Shown: positions 48,980 through 58,974, counted from the stretch's first letter. The stretch: DNA of 64,000 nucleotides from Farysia itapuensis (GCA_023212645.1 JALBYC010000016.1:1-64000); one strand, 5' to 3'. Numbers and translations: made by a program. Notes: generated by a model not told the origin, from the sequence alone.

Positions 48980-50962
48980 CTACAGGGGTGATTTGCGCTT
49001 GGATAGGCCGGGGGAGACGGCGTTCTGGTTGAGGACAGGTGTACCTTGCAGACTGGGCCCGGAATTGGATGCGGTTCGTCGCATGGGTGTGCGCATGGAC
49101 TTCGCGTTGGGCCCATCGCCTTCTGGCGTTGGCGCGAAAAAGCCTTGATCGGATGGGTTGGGGCTATAAGCGGGGAATGCAGCGTTGGGAAGATAGCCGC
49201 CCGCGCTGTCGAATGGCTTGTAGTTGGATCCCGGTGCAGGGGAGGGGGGTAGGGGTGTGTTGATGGCGGCCATCATGGCTTGGTGCTGTGGACTTAGTGG
49301 TGATGGGGGCATGCTCATCACGCCCAATCCGACGTTGGTAGCGGTCAGGCCTGCAGATGTCGGACTCATCCCAGGATGCGGGCCCATGTAGGCGCCTGCC
49401 GCTGCGGTGTCAATCGCCAGCCCAGACCGTCCGCCGATTGCGCGGAAGCCGAGAGGGAATTGCGGTGGCGGCATCTGTCCCTCGCCAAACGACGACGAGC
49501 GCTGCGTCATGGGCATCCCCATGCCCGGATCCGAGTGCATCGAGCCGTGAACTGGCGAGCCATTCATCGTCATCACGCCATCACTGTACGCCGACGATGC
49601 CGATACGCGGCGGGACAGCGGCGTACTCGACATGCCCCCGAATGGATCGTACGCGTTGGCGTTGTTGGTGGGAGTGCCGTTGTGGAAGGGAGGCGGGTTG
49701 TTGGACATGCGTTGGCCGCCGAGTTCGGGCTCGGTGACGAAAATCGGCGGTCCATCGTGCAGCTGCGGTGTCCACATCCCTTGCGGAGGCATGGGCGAGG
49801 GCAGATCGAGCGTGGGGATACGAATATCAAACGCCATACTACCGCCGCTCGTACGCTTCATGTGTTCCACTAGGAGACCGAGCACGTCTCGAAGCTGGGT
49901 GGTGAATGTGCGCAGCGCGACGTTCTGATCGCTCAACTCATCGATACGGAACTGCATCTCGTCCACCTGCTGTCGCATCTGCATCTGACCGACGCTGACG
50001 CTGTACTGCAGATCACGCGCCTCGACGCGCGCATGCTCCGAATCAAGCGCCTTGCGTCGAATATCCTCCAGCAAGTCCGGCCGTCCACGTAGGAACTTTG
50101 GATGGCTAAACTCCCAAATCTGCGCATCGACCGACTGTCGATGCCCCCTGGGTGTCTTGTTGACCTTGTAGAAGCCGTACATGTTGAGTTGGCGAATAAA
50201 GCTGGAAAAGTTGCTGTGCTTAAAGTGTTTGCCGAGAACTTCCTTGCTGAACTCGTCAAAGTTGCAGACCATGACGCTGGAGCCGTTGCGGTTCCAGCTG
50301 ATGAGGTGTTGGTAGTCGGGATCGCTGACCATGCGGAAGAGCTTGTAGACAAACTTGGTGCTCTGGCGCTTTTCCGCCGCAAGATCGGCGTCGGACTGAG
50401 TGGTAAGACTGACCTCGTCCGTCGAGGTGTCGCCCAAACTCTGGTTGCCGGCCGCAAAGCCAGATGCAGGACTGTCGGCAGCGTGTGACCCAGATTCGCT
50501 CTTAATCGATTGGGTGCTGTACGAGCGCAAGGGTGTCGTCAAACCGTTTTCTGCCATGACATGCTCCTGCTTTAGCGGCGTTGATGATGATGACGCCATT
50601 CCACCGGTAGCATCGGTCTGAAGGTGGGCGTTGAACATCGGATCAGCGGGAGAGGCGCCCTGCGACGCCGGCGACGAATGAAGCGCGGCACTCCCAAAGA
50701 GAAAGGTGTTGCTCAACAGCTGTTGTTGCTGCTGCTGTTTGCTCAACTCGGCATCACTCTGCATGGACAGACCCGAGATGTTGAGGTTGAGATGATTGCT
50801 CTCAGATCCATACGAGGTGTTGGCAGCAGCATCTTGCGCAGCAGGATCGTTCTGTGCCTGCTGGTTCGTAGCATTGGCGGCGGGGGCGGTACTGGTGGGC
50901 GGCGCCTGGAAATACGCGTCAAACGCCGGGTCAAACGCCTGTCCATGCTCCATACCGTTCAT
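48980..50962 (-). CDS. HSF1: Heat-shock transcription factor
   Basis: The 660-residue protein starts at MNGMEHGQ. The DNA-binding domain lies at about 197-295, with STKFVYKLFRMVSD, SWNRNGSSVMVCNFDEFSKEVLGKHFKHSNFSSFIRQLNMYGFYKV and FSHPKFLRGRPDLL. A heptad-repeat coiled coil for trimerisation follows (about 305-385). Long Ser/Pro/Gly/Asn-rich flanks follow. Hsf1 activates chaperone genes through nGAAn elements. The DNA-binding domain is complete, and a short poly-Q stretch lies near the N-terminus. A Sfl1 or Skn7 relative is possible, but no response-regulator domain is present. It is transcribed in the same direction as the kinase upstream and the peptidase downstream. Confidence 0.88.
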   Translation of the reverse strand: MNGMEHGQAFDPAFDAYFQAPPTSTAPAANATNQQAQNDPAAQDAAANTSYGSESNHLNLNISGLSMQSDAELSKQQQQQQLLSNTFLFGSAALHSSPASQGASPADPMFNAHLQTDATGGMASSSSTPLKQEHVMAENGLTTPLRSYSTQSIKSESGSHAADSPASGFAAGNQSLGDTSTDEVSLTTQSDADLAAEKRQSTKFVYKLFRMVSDPDYQHLISWNRNGSSVMVCNFDEFSKEVLGKHFKHSNFSSFIRQLNMYGFYKVNKTPRGHRQSVDAQIWEFSHPKFLRGRPDLLEDIRRKALDSEHARVEARDLQYSVSVGQMQMRQQVDEMQFRIDELSDQNVALRTFTTQLRDVLGLLVEHMKRTSGGSMAFDIRIPTLDLPSPMPPQGMWTPQLHDGPPIFVTEPELGGQRMSNNPPPFHNGTPTNNANAYDPFGGMSSTPLSRRVSASSAYSDGVMTMNGSPVHGSMHSDPGMGMPMTQRSSSFGEGQMPPPQFPLGFRAIGGRSGLAIDTAAAGAYMGPHPGMSPTSAGLTATNVGLGVMSMPPSPLSPQHQAMMAAINTPLPPSPAPGSNYKPFDSAGGYLPNAAFPAYSPNPSDQGFFAPTPEGDGPNAKSMRTPMRRTASNSGPSLQGTPVLNQNAVSPGLSKRKSPL

Positions 50963-51216
50963 GACTATCACTCCTTTTCCGTCCACAAGGAGAGAAAGGG
51001 GGGAGGCAGCGCAGAGAGACTCGGTGTCGGTATACGAGAAAGGGCAAGGGCTATGGTGGTCTGATTATTGGAAACAGATGCACACTCCTCACAGCCGAGT
51101 GCCCATGACATGCACAGTTGCAAACAAAAAAAGAAACGGAGGAAAAACCCGCGACGCGAGGCAAAACCGCTCTGCAACCAACACTTCCTCAAGTCAAAAG
51201 ATATGCACAGCAACAA

Positions 51217-51595
51217 CTAGATTTTGCGATTACCTGTGCCTCGAATGTCACCAGGAGCGGCAGTCACGTCAGCCGCTTTGGTAGGTGGAAGCGGAGGCGG
51301 AGGTGTTGGTGGTGACGAGTGTGGGGTACTTCTCTGCTGCCAGCGCAGAGGCAACCAGCGCATGAGAGAGCCGAGCCATGTTTTGTCCCCTTTGGCTGTG
51401 GCAGGGGCAGGTCCAAAATGGGTGCCGTCGGAGAGTCCAGCATGAGAAGGCGGCGATGGGTAGGGGTACGCTGGCAGACCCAAGTGTGACTGTGGCATAG
51501 GCTGCTCGCCACCCTCGGGCCCTTGCGTCCCTTGCGCCTTGCTCTGTGCTTCAATGTCGCGAATCGTGCGATTAAACTTCCAGCCATATTTGGAC
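51217..51595 (-). other. Potential alternative 3' exon of the PDK-type kinase gene
   Basis: After the kinase stop codon there is a 64-nt intron (51596-51659: GTAAGT donor, CACTGAC branch, CAACAG acceptor). The next exon is open for 126 codons in the kinase frame. It begins SKYGWKFNRTIRDIEAQ and becomes Pro/Ser-rich. A second donor, GTAGGA (51669-51674), lies 15 nt upstream and contains the stop TAG. Using it removes the stop and keeps frame (CC|G to TCC), giving a C-terminal extension of 125 residues. A further GTAATC at 51228-51233 might be another donor. Whether either isoform is made needs transcripts. Confidence 0.5.
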
Positions 51596-51670
51596 CTGTT
51601 GCGGTGACAGTCAGTGCGTGGCTCTTCGGATTGCGATCAGCTCACACCGCAGTACTTACCTGAGGTATTC

Positions 51671-53080
51671 CTACGGAAGCGGCTCGCTGCTGGACGAGAG
51701 TCGGTTGAGGTGCATGTACACGTCCGTGCCGTACCCTTCCATCGAGATGAGCTTCAGGTCGCCGCCAAAGTATCGAGCATACAGGCGAGCCAGGGGCAAG
51801 CCGTACCCAAATCCGGCCATGGGCGCTTTAAAATCCGAGGCGCTAAACTCTGGATCCAGATCCTCTGACTGCGCAGTGGTGTACATGTAGGTCCACACCA
51901 GTGGCATTTCACTGCGTGGAATTCCTCCACCCTCATCGCTGATTTTGATGGTAATGTCCTCTTTGCCCTCGACGACAATGACTTTGATCGGTGGGAAGTT
52001 GTCTTCCTGCTCCACTCCGTAGCGTTCCACCACGGCTCGTAGCGAGTTTTTGAGCAATTCAAACAGCATGTGGTTCAGATGGCTCGGCACGTACATAAAG
52101 GTCAGGTCTGGAGGACAGACAAGCTGAACAGGCGGGCCCTTGAAAAGACCATAGTGTTCTTCACATACGAACCGCGCATTCTCGATGGCTTCGTGGGCCA
52201 TAGCGCCAACATTGGTGTTGGTGCAGATTATGCCTACGTACTGCTCTGGTTCCAACTTGCTCCCCTGCTTGGCCACCTCACTCGACGATCCACCGCCGAT
52301 CAAGTTGCCGGGTAAAGCAGTCTGCGGCGTTCTGCTTAGCGCAATATGCTGTCCGATCAAGATACGGATGCCAATTCTTGAAAGGTAGAAGCGATCCAAG
52401 AAGGACTGCACATCTGCTTGAACCCGGTGGCCCTTTCTTGAGCGCTTATACTCGAGCACACCCTGGGCAATCGTTGTCACCACACCATCGTGACGTTTCT
52501 TAATCTTCTCCAGTGCCTTGGTAAACTCCTCGTTGTAGTGGACGATTTCAGACGGCCATTGATGATCTGGCAGGGTGGCATAGTATCGTTGTTCGAGCAG
52601 TGTGCGTGACTTTGAGGTGCCGTTGCCGTTCTTGCCATTGCCGTTGCGCGTTACAAGCGCCTGTGCCATACCCGGTTCTCCCTCCTCGAGCGAGGCTGAC
52701 TCGAGCAGGCTTGGATTTGGCTTGGATTCTGGCAGGGGCGCTGCGTTGACCGAGGCATTCTGCAGCACTTTTTGCACCGAGTCTGGCAACTTTGGTCGCG
52801 GAAAGTCGATCAGCTCTTCGAAAGATTGCGCATACCAGTTCTTGACCTTGACAATCGACGGCATCTTGGACAGATCGTGCGGCAGCTCGTCCAACTCCTT
52901 GACACGGTGCGCCAGACGGATAGGCAGCTCTTCCGCCAAGAAGCTTCCCGCCTGTAACAAAGTCCCCGGATTGGGATTGCGTCCAAACTGCACCATCTGC
53001 CGTAAAGAGATGCCGGTCTGTGGGAAGTTGGCAAAGTGGTGCAGCTGCGACCAGAGCTTGGGAGAGATGTGATAGCTCAT
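51671..53080 (-). CDS. Pyruvate/branched-chain dehydrogenase kinase family (mitochondrial)
   Basis: 469 residues. The N-terminal helical domain begins with FANFPQTGISLRQMVQFGRNP, typical of PDK/BCKDK. The GHKL ATPase domain comes near 290-450, with a degenerate N-box (ELLKNSLRAVVE), DEGGGIPRSEM (G1 box) and GYGLPLARLYARYFGGDL (G2 box). The protein ends TDVYMHLNRLSSSSEPLP, as in many fungal family members. These kinases phosphorylate the E1 subunit of mitochondrial 2-oxoacid dehydrogenase complexes and switch them off. The substrate, pyruvate or branched-chain, cannot be decided. No classical cleavable mitochondrial presequence stands out. See the adjoining alternative exon for a possible longer C-terminus. 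Confidence 0.88.
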   Translation of the reverse strand: MSYHISPKLWSQLHHFANFPQTGISLRQMVQFGRNPNPGTLLQAGSFLAEELPIRLAHRVKELDELPHDLSKMPSIVKVKNWYAQSFEELIDFPRPKLPDSVQKVLQNASVNAAPLPESKPNPSLLESASLEEGEPGMAQALVTRNGNGKNGNGTSKSRTLLEQRYYATLPDHQWPSEIVHYNEEFTKALEKIKKRHDGVVTTIAQGVLEYKRSRKGHRVQADVQSFLDRFYLSRIGIRILIGQHIALSRTPQTALPGNLIGGGSSSEVAKQGSKLEPEQYVGIICTNTNVGAMAHEAIENARFVCEEHYGLFKGPPVQLVCPPDLTFMYVPSHLNHMLFELLKNSLRAVVERYGVEQEDNFPPIKVIVVEGKEDITIKISDEGGGIPRSEMPLVWTYMYTTAQSEDLDPEFSASDFKAPMAGFGYGLPLARLYARYFGGDLKLISMEGYGTDVYMHLNRLSSSSEPLP

Positions 53081-53362
53081 GCTTGTCTAACCTAGCACGG
53101 CCAAGCGCGTACGTCTAGAGCCCAAGCTTTGACTGAAGTGACCTAGAAAGCCGTAGTGTGTTGAGATGAGAAGCAAGATGTGTGTAGGAATAATCGGGAA
53201 CGAGTCACGAGAGTTGGTCGTGCGGGACACAAGCGATTCCGGTCGACGCTAAATGCCGGGAACGTGAATCCTCTCCCCGCAGATCCAGAATTGCAATCTC
53301 ACAGGCGTCGGTGTTCAAAATGAATTAGGTAATGATTACTACGACCTGGCTAAGGAAAGTGG

Positions 53363-53901
53363 TTACGAGTTGAAGCCGTGGCTTTGCGCCGTGCCTTCCT
53401 GGTCAGGCTCGAGGGCCTGATCTTCGGTGCGCGGGACGGGTTCGTTGAACTGGCTCTGACGGGTCTGGTCAATGCCTCGGGGCTGAGCATCGAATCCACC
53501 CGGATTGTCACGGAGAGCTTCGTACTTTTTGTCTTCAGGACCTCCGGTGCCTTCGAATCGGATGCTTGACTCGCCCGTTCGCTGAGCGCGGTCGTCGCCT
53601 CCTTCTTCAGGTGGAATGTTTTGAGGGTTGGTTCCGCCGCCAGTCTGACCGGTTCGACCGTAGCTCACCTGGGCACCAGGGAAGGACTCCAGACCCGACT
53701 CGTTGACGCCAGACTCTTCCGAGGTGACCGTGTTTCGCGGGTTGAAAGACTCCTTCTGCTGGTAGTCGGACTTGTTCTCAAGATCACGAGCCTACACACA
53801 AGCATAGTCAGTATCGTTGGTGTGTTCACTAGTCTGCTGTCACAACATACCTGCTCGTCAATGATCTGCTGATCGCTCTTTCCTGCGTATGCTTCCGACA
53901 T
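53363..53901 (-). CDS. Small disordered hydrophilic protein, unknown function
   Basis: There are two exons, 53851-53901 and 53363-53791, with a 59-nt intron (GTATGT donor, TACTGAC branch, TGTGTAG acceptor), giving 159 residues. It starts MSEAYAGKSDQQIIDEQ and then is rich in Gly, Gln, Glu, Asn and Ser. There are no cysteines, no hydrophobic core and no membrane segment. The composition suggests an intrinsically disordered protein, perhaps stress-linked like LEA/hydrophilin proteins, but no family signature was recognised. The 17-codon first exon is typical of fungal genes with 5'-proximal introns. It shares a 481-bp divergent region with ATP4. Confidence 0.72.
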
Positions 53902-54382
53902 TGTGTGTGTGTGGGTGAGTGAGGGTGTTGAGACTAGAGGCAAGCTAGGATCTGCCTCCTTAAGAGCGACACAGCACACGGGCAAGTCTCATGTTTTGGC
54001 TAAATTCGATGAGCTCAATCTGCGTCTTGCCTGGTCGCTTGTCGGTCTGGCATTGGCTATGATGAGCAGGATGAATCATCTTGATCAGCAGCCCAGGGTC
54101 CACCGGTCCACGTAAGATTATCGGGACGAGATCTGAGACCCGATCAAGATTCGGGACCGAGGTCGGAAGAAGCAGGCTCGCGCGAGAGAAGTGTGATCGA
54201 TTCGTTTGCGGCTGGAAATACAAGTTTCTAGTCTGAGAACACATCGGATTATAAAATTGGCAGAAGGTGGTAAGCGAATCTAGCTTGGGAAGGTGATTTT
54301 CGAAGTTGGAGATCCCAAGAGGTTGTTCGTCGCTTTGCCATCATCAGCATCACTCTCCCCTTGTCACCACTATTTTTTCGCC
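53902..54382. promoter_or_regulatory. Divergent promoter region, small disordered protein and ATP4
   Basis: 481 bp between the two start codons. A GT run (tgtgtgtgtgtg) precedes the minus-strand gene at about 53901-53913. A pyrimidine-rich tract leads into the ATP4 ATG. No TATA box and no additional gene are seen. Confidence 0.5.
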
Positions 54383-55172
54383 ATGTCGTTTCGAGTCGCC
54401 GCCCGACGGGTGCCTACGCTAGCCTTGGCTCGACCCACTGCTGCGCCGCGTGTCGCTTCGATCGCTGCCGTGCGTTTGTACAGTGATAAGCCAACACCCG
54501 AGGCGCGAGCCAGTTCCATTCTCGATTCGCTTCCCGGCAACAGCCTTGTGAGCAAGACTGGCTGGGTCACACTCGGAACTGGTCTCACTGCCGTCGCCAT
54601 CAGCAAGGAGATCTATGTCGCCAACGAAGAGACCGTCATCCTTGTCGGATCTCTCATCTTTGCCGTTCTCGTAGGACGTGCCATTACCGGACCGTACAAG
54701 GAATGGGCTGATTCTCAGATCGAGGTGGGTATTGTTGTGGGGGGGTTGGGCGAGTTGTATCACGATCATGACTGACCGAAGCTTTTGTGCTGTACAGAAA
54801 ATCTCGAGCATCTTGAACGGAGCACGCGCCAAGCACACAGAAGCAGTGCAATCGCGCATCAGCTCGGTAGAGCAGCAGAAGGACGTCGTTGGCTTGACCC
54901 AGGCACTCTACCAGGTCGCCAAGGAAACCGCCCAGACGGAAAAGGAAGTGTTTGAGCTACGCCAAAAGACAGCACTCGCTTCCGAGGTCAAGACGGTGCT
55001 CGACTCCTGGGTCCGCTTTGAAGCCGCCGAGCGCGAACAGGAGCAGAAGTTGCTGGCCGAGAGTGTGATCCGCAAGGTACAGGACGCACTCAAGGACGAG
55101 AAACTGCAGAAGCAGATCCTCGACAACGCCGTGGCCGAGATCGAGAGCCTCGCAAAGAGCAAAGCCATCTAA
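54383..55172 (+). CDS. ATP4: Mitochondrial ATP synthase subunit b
   Basis: Two exons, 54383-54724 and 54798-55172, flank a 73-nt intron (GTGGGT donor, CATGACTGAC branch, TGTACAG acceptor), joined in phase 0 at QIE/KIS. The 238-residue protein has a basic mitochondrial presequence (MSFRVAARRVPTLALA), ending about residue 33 (AAVRLYSD). Two membrane stretches follow at about 60-110 (GWVTLGTGLTAVAISKEIYV, then TVILVGSLIFAVLVGRAITG), and a long charged helix runs to the end. This is the layout of Atp4, the peripheral-stalk subunit that holds F1 to Fo. The upstream frame MIFEVGDPK is less likely because the presequence starts cleanly at MSFRV. Confidence 0.9.
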
Positions 55173-55322
55173 GATTCTCCTCTTGCCGTCCCTTTCATGG
55201 TTACACACTCTACATTTCTTTACACGCCGCGTCTCAATACGACAACTACCAAGAACTGCCGCCAGTGTGGGCGAAAGACGATTTTTGCAGGAGTAAAAGT
55301 ACAGGGAAGTGTTGGGCGGTCA

Positions 55323-55979
55323 TTAGTTGTCTAGATTCAAGTTGGCCGTTTGTGTCGAGATCTCGGTGTCGTTGGCCGATGCTTCTGTGGAGGGTGGGGT
55401 GGATTCGGGGCCTTCGATCATACGCTCGAGGAGGTATTTGACGACGGCTTCTTGTTCTCGCATTTGAGCTTCACTCATGGGCCCGCGGCCTGCTTTGTTG
55501 CGTACATCCCACAATTTGCGTTCGGAGCCATCGTGTGCTTGCTCGCCCTCTTGGTCTGGTGCTTGGCCGTTGCTTGTGTCGCGTGGGTGGTAGAAGAGAT
55601 TGAGACGCTTGGCTTCATCCGGCTGCTGTGCTTCGAGTGCCTCCATGGTTGAGACCAGCAACTTGACCGTGTCGAGGTGGCCATTGAGCCCTGCCCAATG
55701 CAATGGCGTGTTGCCCGCATCATTCTGTGCAAGGAGCATTGCCAACGTGAGTGCGGGCAACAGGAACTGCACAACCTCCGTGTGACCATTGGCCGAGGCA
55801 TAGTGCAGCATGGTGTTGTCATTGTCGTTCTTGACACCCGCCACTATCTCTGCTTTGAGCAAATCTGGAGTCAATGTCTGCTGCAAGTCTTCCAAATCGC
55901 CATACCGAGCGGAAAGTAGCAGCTCGTCCACCTGCTCCGATGTCAAGCTGGCGCTCTTTGCCCCATTCAACGCTGTCAT
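55323..55979 (-). CDS. YAR1: Ankyrin-repeat protein, Yar1-like
   Basis: 218 residues. An N-terminal helix (LTSEQVDELLLSARYGDLEDL) is followed by ankyrin units with TMLHYASANGHTEVVQFLLP (about 55-75) and TPLHWAGLNGHLDTVKLLV (about 90-110). A loop and a last partial unit come before an acidic C-terminal tail. Size, start motif and tail match yeast Yar1, the dedicated chaperone of ribosomal protein uS3 (Rps3). It is head to head with NOP53, another ribosome-assembly factor, sharing 177 bp of promoter. Confidence 0.78.
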   Translation of the reverse strand: MTALNGAKSASLTSEQVDELLLSARYGDLEDLQQTLTPDLLKAEIVAGVKNDNDNTMLHYASANGHTEVVQFLLPALTLAMLLAQNDAGNTPLHWAGLNGHLDTVKLLVSTMEALEAQQPDEAKRLNLFYHPRDTSNGQAPDQEGEQAHDGSERKLWDVRNKAGRGPMSEAQMREQEAVVKYLLERMIEGPESTPPSTEASANDTEISTQTANLNLDN

Positions 55980-56156
55980 TTGCGGGTGAGTGTCGTTAGA
56001 ATGCTACTACGGTCCTACTTACCAAAAACGTGAAATTTCCACTTTGCGAAGGCTGCTGCCGTCCAAAAAAAAAGTTTTCTTCTGAAATATTACAAAAAAA
56101 AAGGAAGAGATTCAGGGTTCTGCACTTGCTTCCCAACCTCAGCAGTCGACACAAGC
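55980..56156. promoter_or_regulatory. Bidirectional promoter of YAR1 and NOP53
   Basis: 177 bp between divergent ATGs of two ribosome-biogenesis genes. It contains two A-rich runs (56067-56075 and 56093-56102) that may exclude nucleosomes. Co-regulation is inferred from the layout only. Confidence 0.55.
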
Positions 56157-57527
56157 ATGGCGCCTACACGAACACAGCCAGCCCAGACGGGTCAAACGTC
56201 GCGCAAGGGCAAGAAGGCATGGCGCAAGAACATCGATTTGGCAGACACCGAGGCGTTTCTCGAGGAACAGCGCGATCCGTTGCGGCAGACTGCCTCGGAT
56301 GCTCTCTTTGTCGAAGACCGAACCGGTCAGGACACGCTCACCTCGCGACAAGCTCGGGGCAAGAAGCCGCTCAAGAGTTTGGAGATTCTGCAGAAGTCGT
56401 ATGGACATCCTGCGCTCGCGCATGGGCCTAAACCGCGGCCAGTTGACCGCAAGCTTGAGCAGAAGCTGAGACGTATGGTCGGTCGACAGAATGGGTCTGC
56501 ATCTGCAGCGCCTGTTCAGGGTGACAAGCGCGCAATGGCTGATCAGAGCGCCGATGTGGTGCACAAGACGCTCGACCAGGTATACGATGTGTGGAACGGC
56601 GCTGCCTCTTCGGTCAAAGGCAAGTCAAAAATGGAGTCGGCCTTTGCTGCTGCACCTACGGTTGATCAGGACTGGATCGACCCGCTGGTGTCAAAACCGA
56701 TAGTCAACGTCCCCAAAACCCTGCGCAACGATGGAATGGGCGATTTGAGCAAGCAGATTCCAGCCATTGACCTGCCTCATCCTGGTACGTCGTACAATCC
56801 GACGCTCGAAGCGCACGAGGCTCTCATCCAGGAAGCGTACGAGATCGAGAAGCGACTCGAGGAGAACGAGCAGATGGACCGCACGGAACGGCTCGAGTGG
56901 CAGAAGCGATTGGCAACCATTGTGGCGCGCGAGGCCGAGCTCCGTGCAGAAGAGGACGACGCTCTTCGCCGATACCGTGGCATGGACGTCGACGTGCCCG
57001 ACCACGGGGAAGACAACGACGAGGATGACAATCTCAGCGCTAGCAGCGATCAAGAAGGTCCCTCGTCTGCTGCAGAATCCAAGCGCAAGACAAGACAACA
57101 ACGCGCCAAAGCCCGCAAAGCCCACCAGCTTCAACTCGAAGCTGCCCGTCGCAAACAACAACGCATCGACACGGCCGCGCTTCTCCAACTGCCCGCCGAA
57201 AAGCGACGCGCAGTTAAACTGGCAGCAGCCCGCGCCGAAGCAGCCAACTCACGCCGAGCACACAAACACCACCTCCTCACCACCAACGGTCTGCTCGGCC
57301 ACAAGATCGGCAAACACACTGTACCCCAACGCAAGATCGACGTCCAAGTCGGCGACGAACTCTCGGAAAGTCTACGCACCCTCAAACAGGAAGGCAACCT
57401 GTTCCGCGATAGGTATACAAAGTTACAGGCTCGCGCACTCGTCGAACCCCGCGCAAAGCAGGCTCCCCGAAAACGCAAGTTCAAACTCAAGCACTTTGAG
57501 ACGCACGACTACAAGCGCTTCACCTAG
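56157..57527 (+). CDS. NOP53: Ribosome biogenesis protein Nop53
   Basis: The 456-residue protein opens with SRKGKKAWRKNIDL, the AIM-like/N-terminal signature of Nop53 (human GLTSCR2/PICT1). Highly charged helices follow, with Glu/Arg/Lys-rich coils near 220-330. The basic C-terminal stretch ends RKRKFKLKHFETHDYKRFT, also characteristic of the family. Nop53 acts in 60S maturation in the nucleolus and recruits the Mtr4-exosome to pre-60S. The gene is intronless. It shares its promoter with YAR1. Confidence 0.9.
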   Translation: MAPTRTQPAQTGQTSRKGKKAWRKNIDLADTEAFLEEQRDPLRQTASDALFVEDRTGQDTLTSRQARGKKPLKSLEILQKSYGHPALAHGPKPRPVDRKLEQKLRRMVGRQNGSASAAPVQGDKRAMADQSADVVHKTLDQVYDVWNGAASSVKGKSKMESAFAAAPTVDQDWIDPLVSKPIVNVPKTLRNDGMGDLSKQIPAIDLPHPGTSYNPTLEAHEALIQEAYEIEKRLEENEQMDRTERLEWQKRLATIVAREAELRAEEDDALRRYRGMDVDVPDHGEDNDEDDNLSASSDQEGPSSAAESKRKTRQQRAKARKAHQLQLEAARRKQQRIDTAALLQLPAEKRRAVKLAAARAEAANSRRAHKHHLLTTNGLLGHKIGKHTVPQRKIDVQVGDELSESLRTLKQEGNLFRDRYTKLQARALVEPRAKQAPRKRKFKLKHFETHDYKRFT

Positions 57528-57630
57528 CCTTGACCTCATTTCCCGCTTTCCCCCCCCCCTCAACGTTGCATGGTATGATTGTTTTTTTCTCCAACTTTGA
57601 GTGTATGTGTGTACTGTGCGATGGATTGGT

Positions 57631-58791
57631 TTATGCGACTGCTTCTGGTTGTGTAGAAGTGTCCATTGCTTCAGCGGCGGCCTCGGCTGCTGCAGACGCC
57701 TGGTGCACTGGCTCTGCTAGTGTGTCGGCCACTGCAGCAGCGCCCTCGGCAGCTGATTCGGCCTGTTGAGCTGTTTCCACCGTCGCCGCTTGAGCAGCGT
57801 CACTCGCATCTGCCGTCTCAGAAGCGGCCGTCGTTTCCACGTCAGCGTGCGGAAGAACAGGCGCAGTGGGCACCGCGGCGGGAGGAGCAGGAGGCGCAAC
57901 CACCTTGTTCGTCTCTTCAAACTCCTCTGGTCCAAGAGAGGCATTCAGTCGCTCAATTGCCTCTCGTTCATCCTGCTTGCGCTTGAGTTCCGCCTCGGAT
58001 CCCAGCGCAGCTGTCTCTTGCGCCGACGACGCCTGCACGGACGATTTCGGCTTGAGCTCTTCGGGCGTGGAAGCCCGAACGAAACCTAGACCGAGCACTT
58101 TCCCACGAAATGCATCTTTGGCCCATGCTTCTGGCTCCACCACCTGCTCCGTGTCGTCCGTGTCGGTCGTTTTGCCAGAGATGATCTGTCTGACGCGTGC
58201 CATTTTGTGCGAGTGCGCGCTGGACAACTGGCTAATCTCGCTGTTCAAGCCGTCCACTTTGGCCTGCAGTTCTGCAGGAGCAACCTGAGCGTAGGGAGAA
58301 GGTGCAGGCTGGAGAGAGTCAATCCGGCGCGCATCAAACACGGTACTGAGAAGCTCGTGGTTGCGTGCATACCGCGCCACGGCGAGATCTCGTGGAGTAA
58401 GTCGATCCAAGTCATCCACAATCGAGTCTGGCAATTCATCCGCCATTGTTGGCGCCAAGTTCAATCCGAGGAATGCCGAGGGCGGCGGACGGCCGTACGC
58501 CGCCTGTCCGTGCTGTGGGTGGTGTCCGTGCTGCTGCTGTGGATGCATGTGCGGCTGCATGTGTGGATTGTGATTAGAAGGACGTCGCGCCAGGTGTGCG
58601 TTTTGCGTGGTGAGCTTTCGTTTGCGTCCGCGCCCTGCCGCGTCAAGATATGCCTGTTGCTGCTGCTGTTGTTGTTGCTGATACTGCTGCTGTTGCTGCA
58701 AGAAGGCGTGCGACTGCGGATACTGCCGAGCATGCATACCGGGCGACTGAGCAGGGTGACCCGCTGCCCCGTGAGGTGGTGGCATGTTCAT
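57631..58791 (-). CDS. PolyQ nuclear protein, unknown
   Basis: 386 residues. The N-terminus is rich in Gln (a run of nine after a QYQ) and His/Pro, followed by a basic RGRKRK patch. The middle contains LDRLTPRDLAVARYARNHELLSTVFDARRI (about 128-157). The C-terminal 100 residues are Ala/Glu/Thr-rich. The TPRD-x-A-x-x-RY-x-RNHE segment is like a short conserved block in fungal SWI/SNF-associated proteins, but I cannot name the family with confidence. A nuclear chromatin-linked role is plausible from the basic patch. It is divergent from SSL1, 183 bp apart. Confidence 0.55.
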   Translation of the reverse strand: MNMPPPHGAAGHPAQSPGMHARQYPQSHAFLQQQQQYQQQQQQQQQAYLDAAGRGRKRKLTTQNAHLARRPSNHNPHMQPHMHPQQQHGHHPQHGQAAYGRPPPSAFLGLNLAPTMADELPDSIVDDLDRLTPRDLAVARYARNHELLSTVFDARRIDSLQPAPSPYAQVAPAELQAKVDGLNSEISQLSSAHSHKMARVRQIISGKTTDTDDTEQVVEPEAWAKDAFRGKVLGLGFVRASTPEELKPKSSVQASSAQETAALGSEAELKRKQDEREAIERLNASLGPEEFEETNKVVAPPAPPAAVPTAPVLPHADVETTAASETADASDAAQAATVETAQQAESAAEGAAAVADTLAEPVHQASAAAEAAAEAMDTSTQPEAVA

Positions 58792-58974
58792 CGTGTGTGG
58801 TCGTCGAGAAGCAAAAAGCGCAAGCTCGCAAACGCGTTAGATTGGATTTGTCGATTTTTCGGCTCATTGCATTGTTAGAGCAGAATGTCAACTCCACTTT
58901 TTGCGTTTTTGGCACATCGAGCCGACATGCCTGACTGCACCTCGTTGCTACACTGCGCGGCTTATACCAACATC

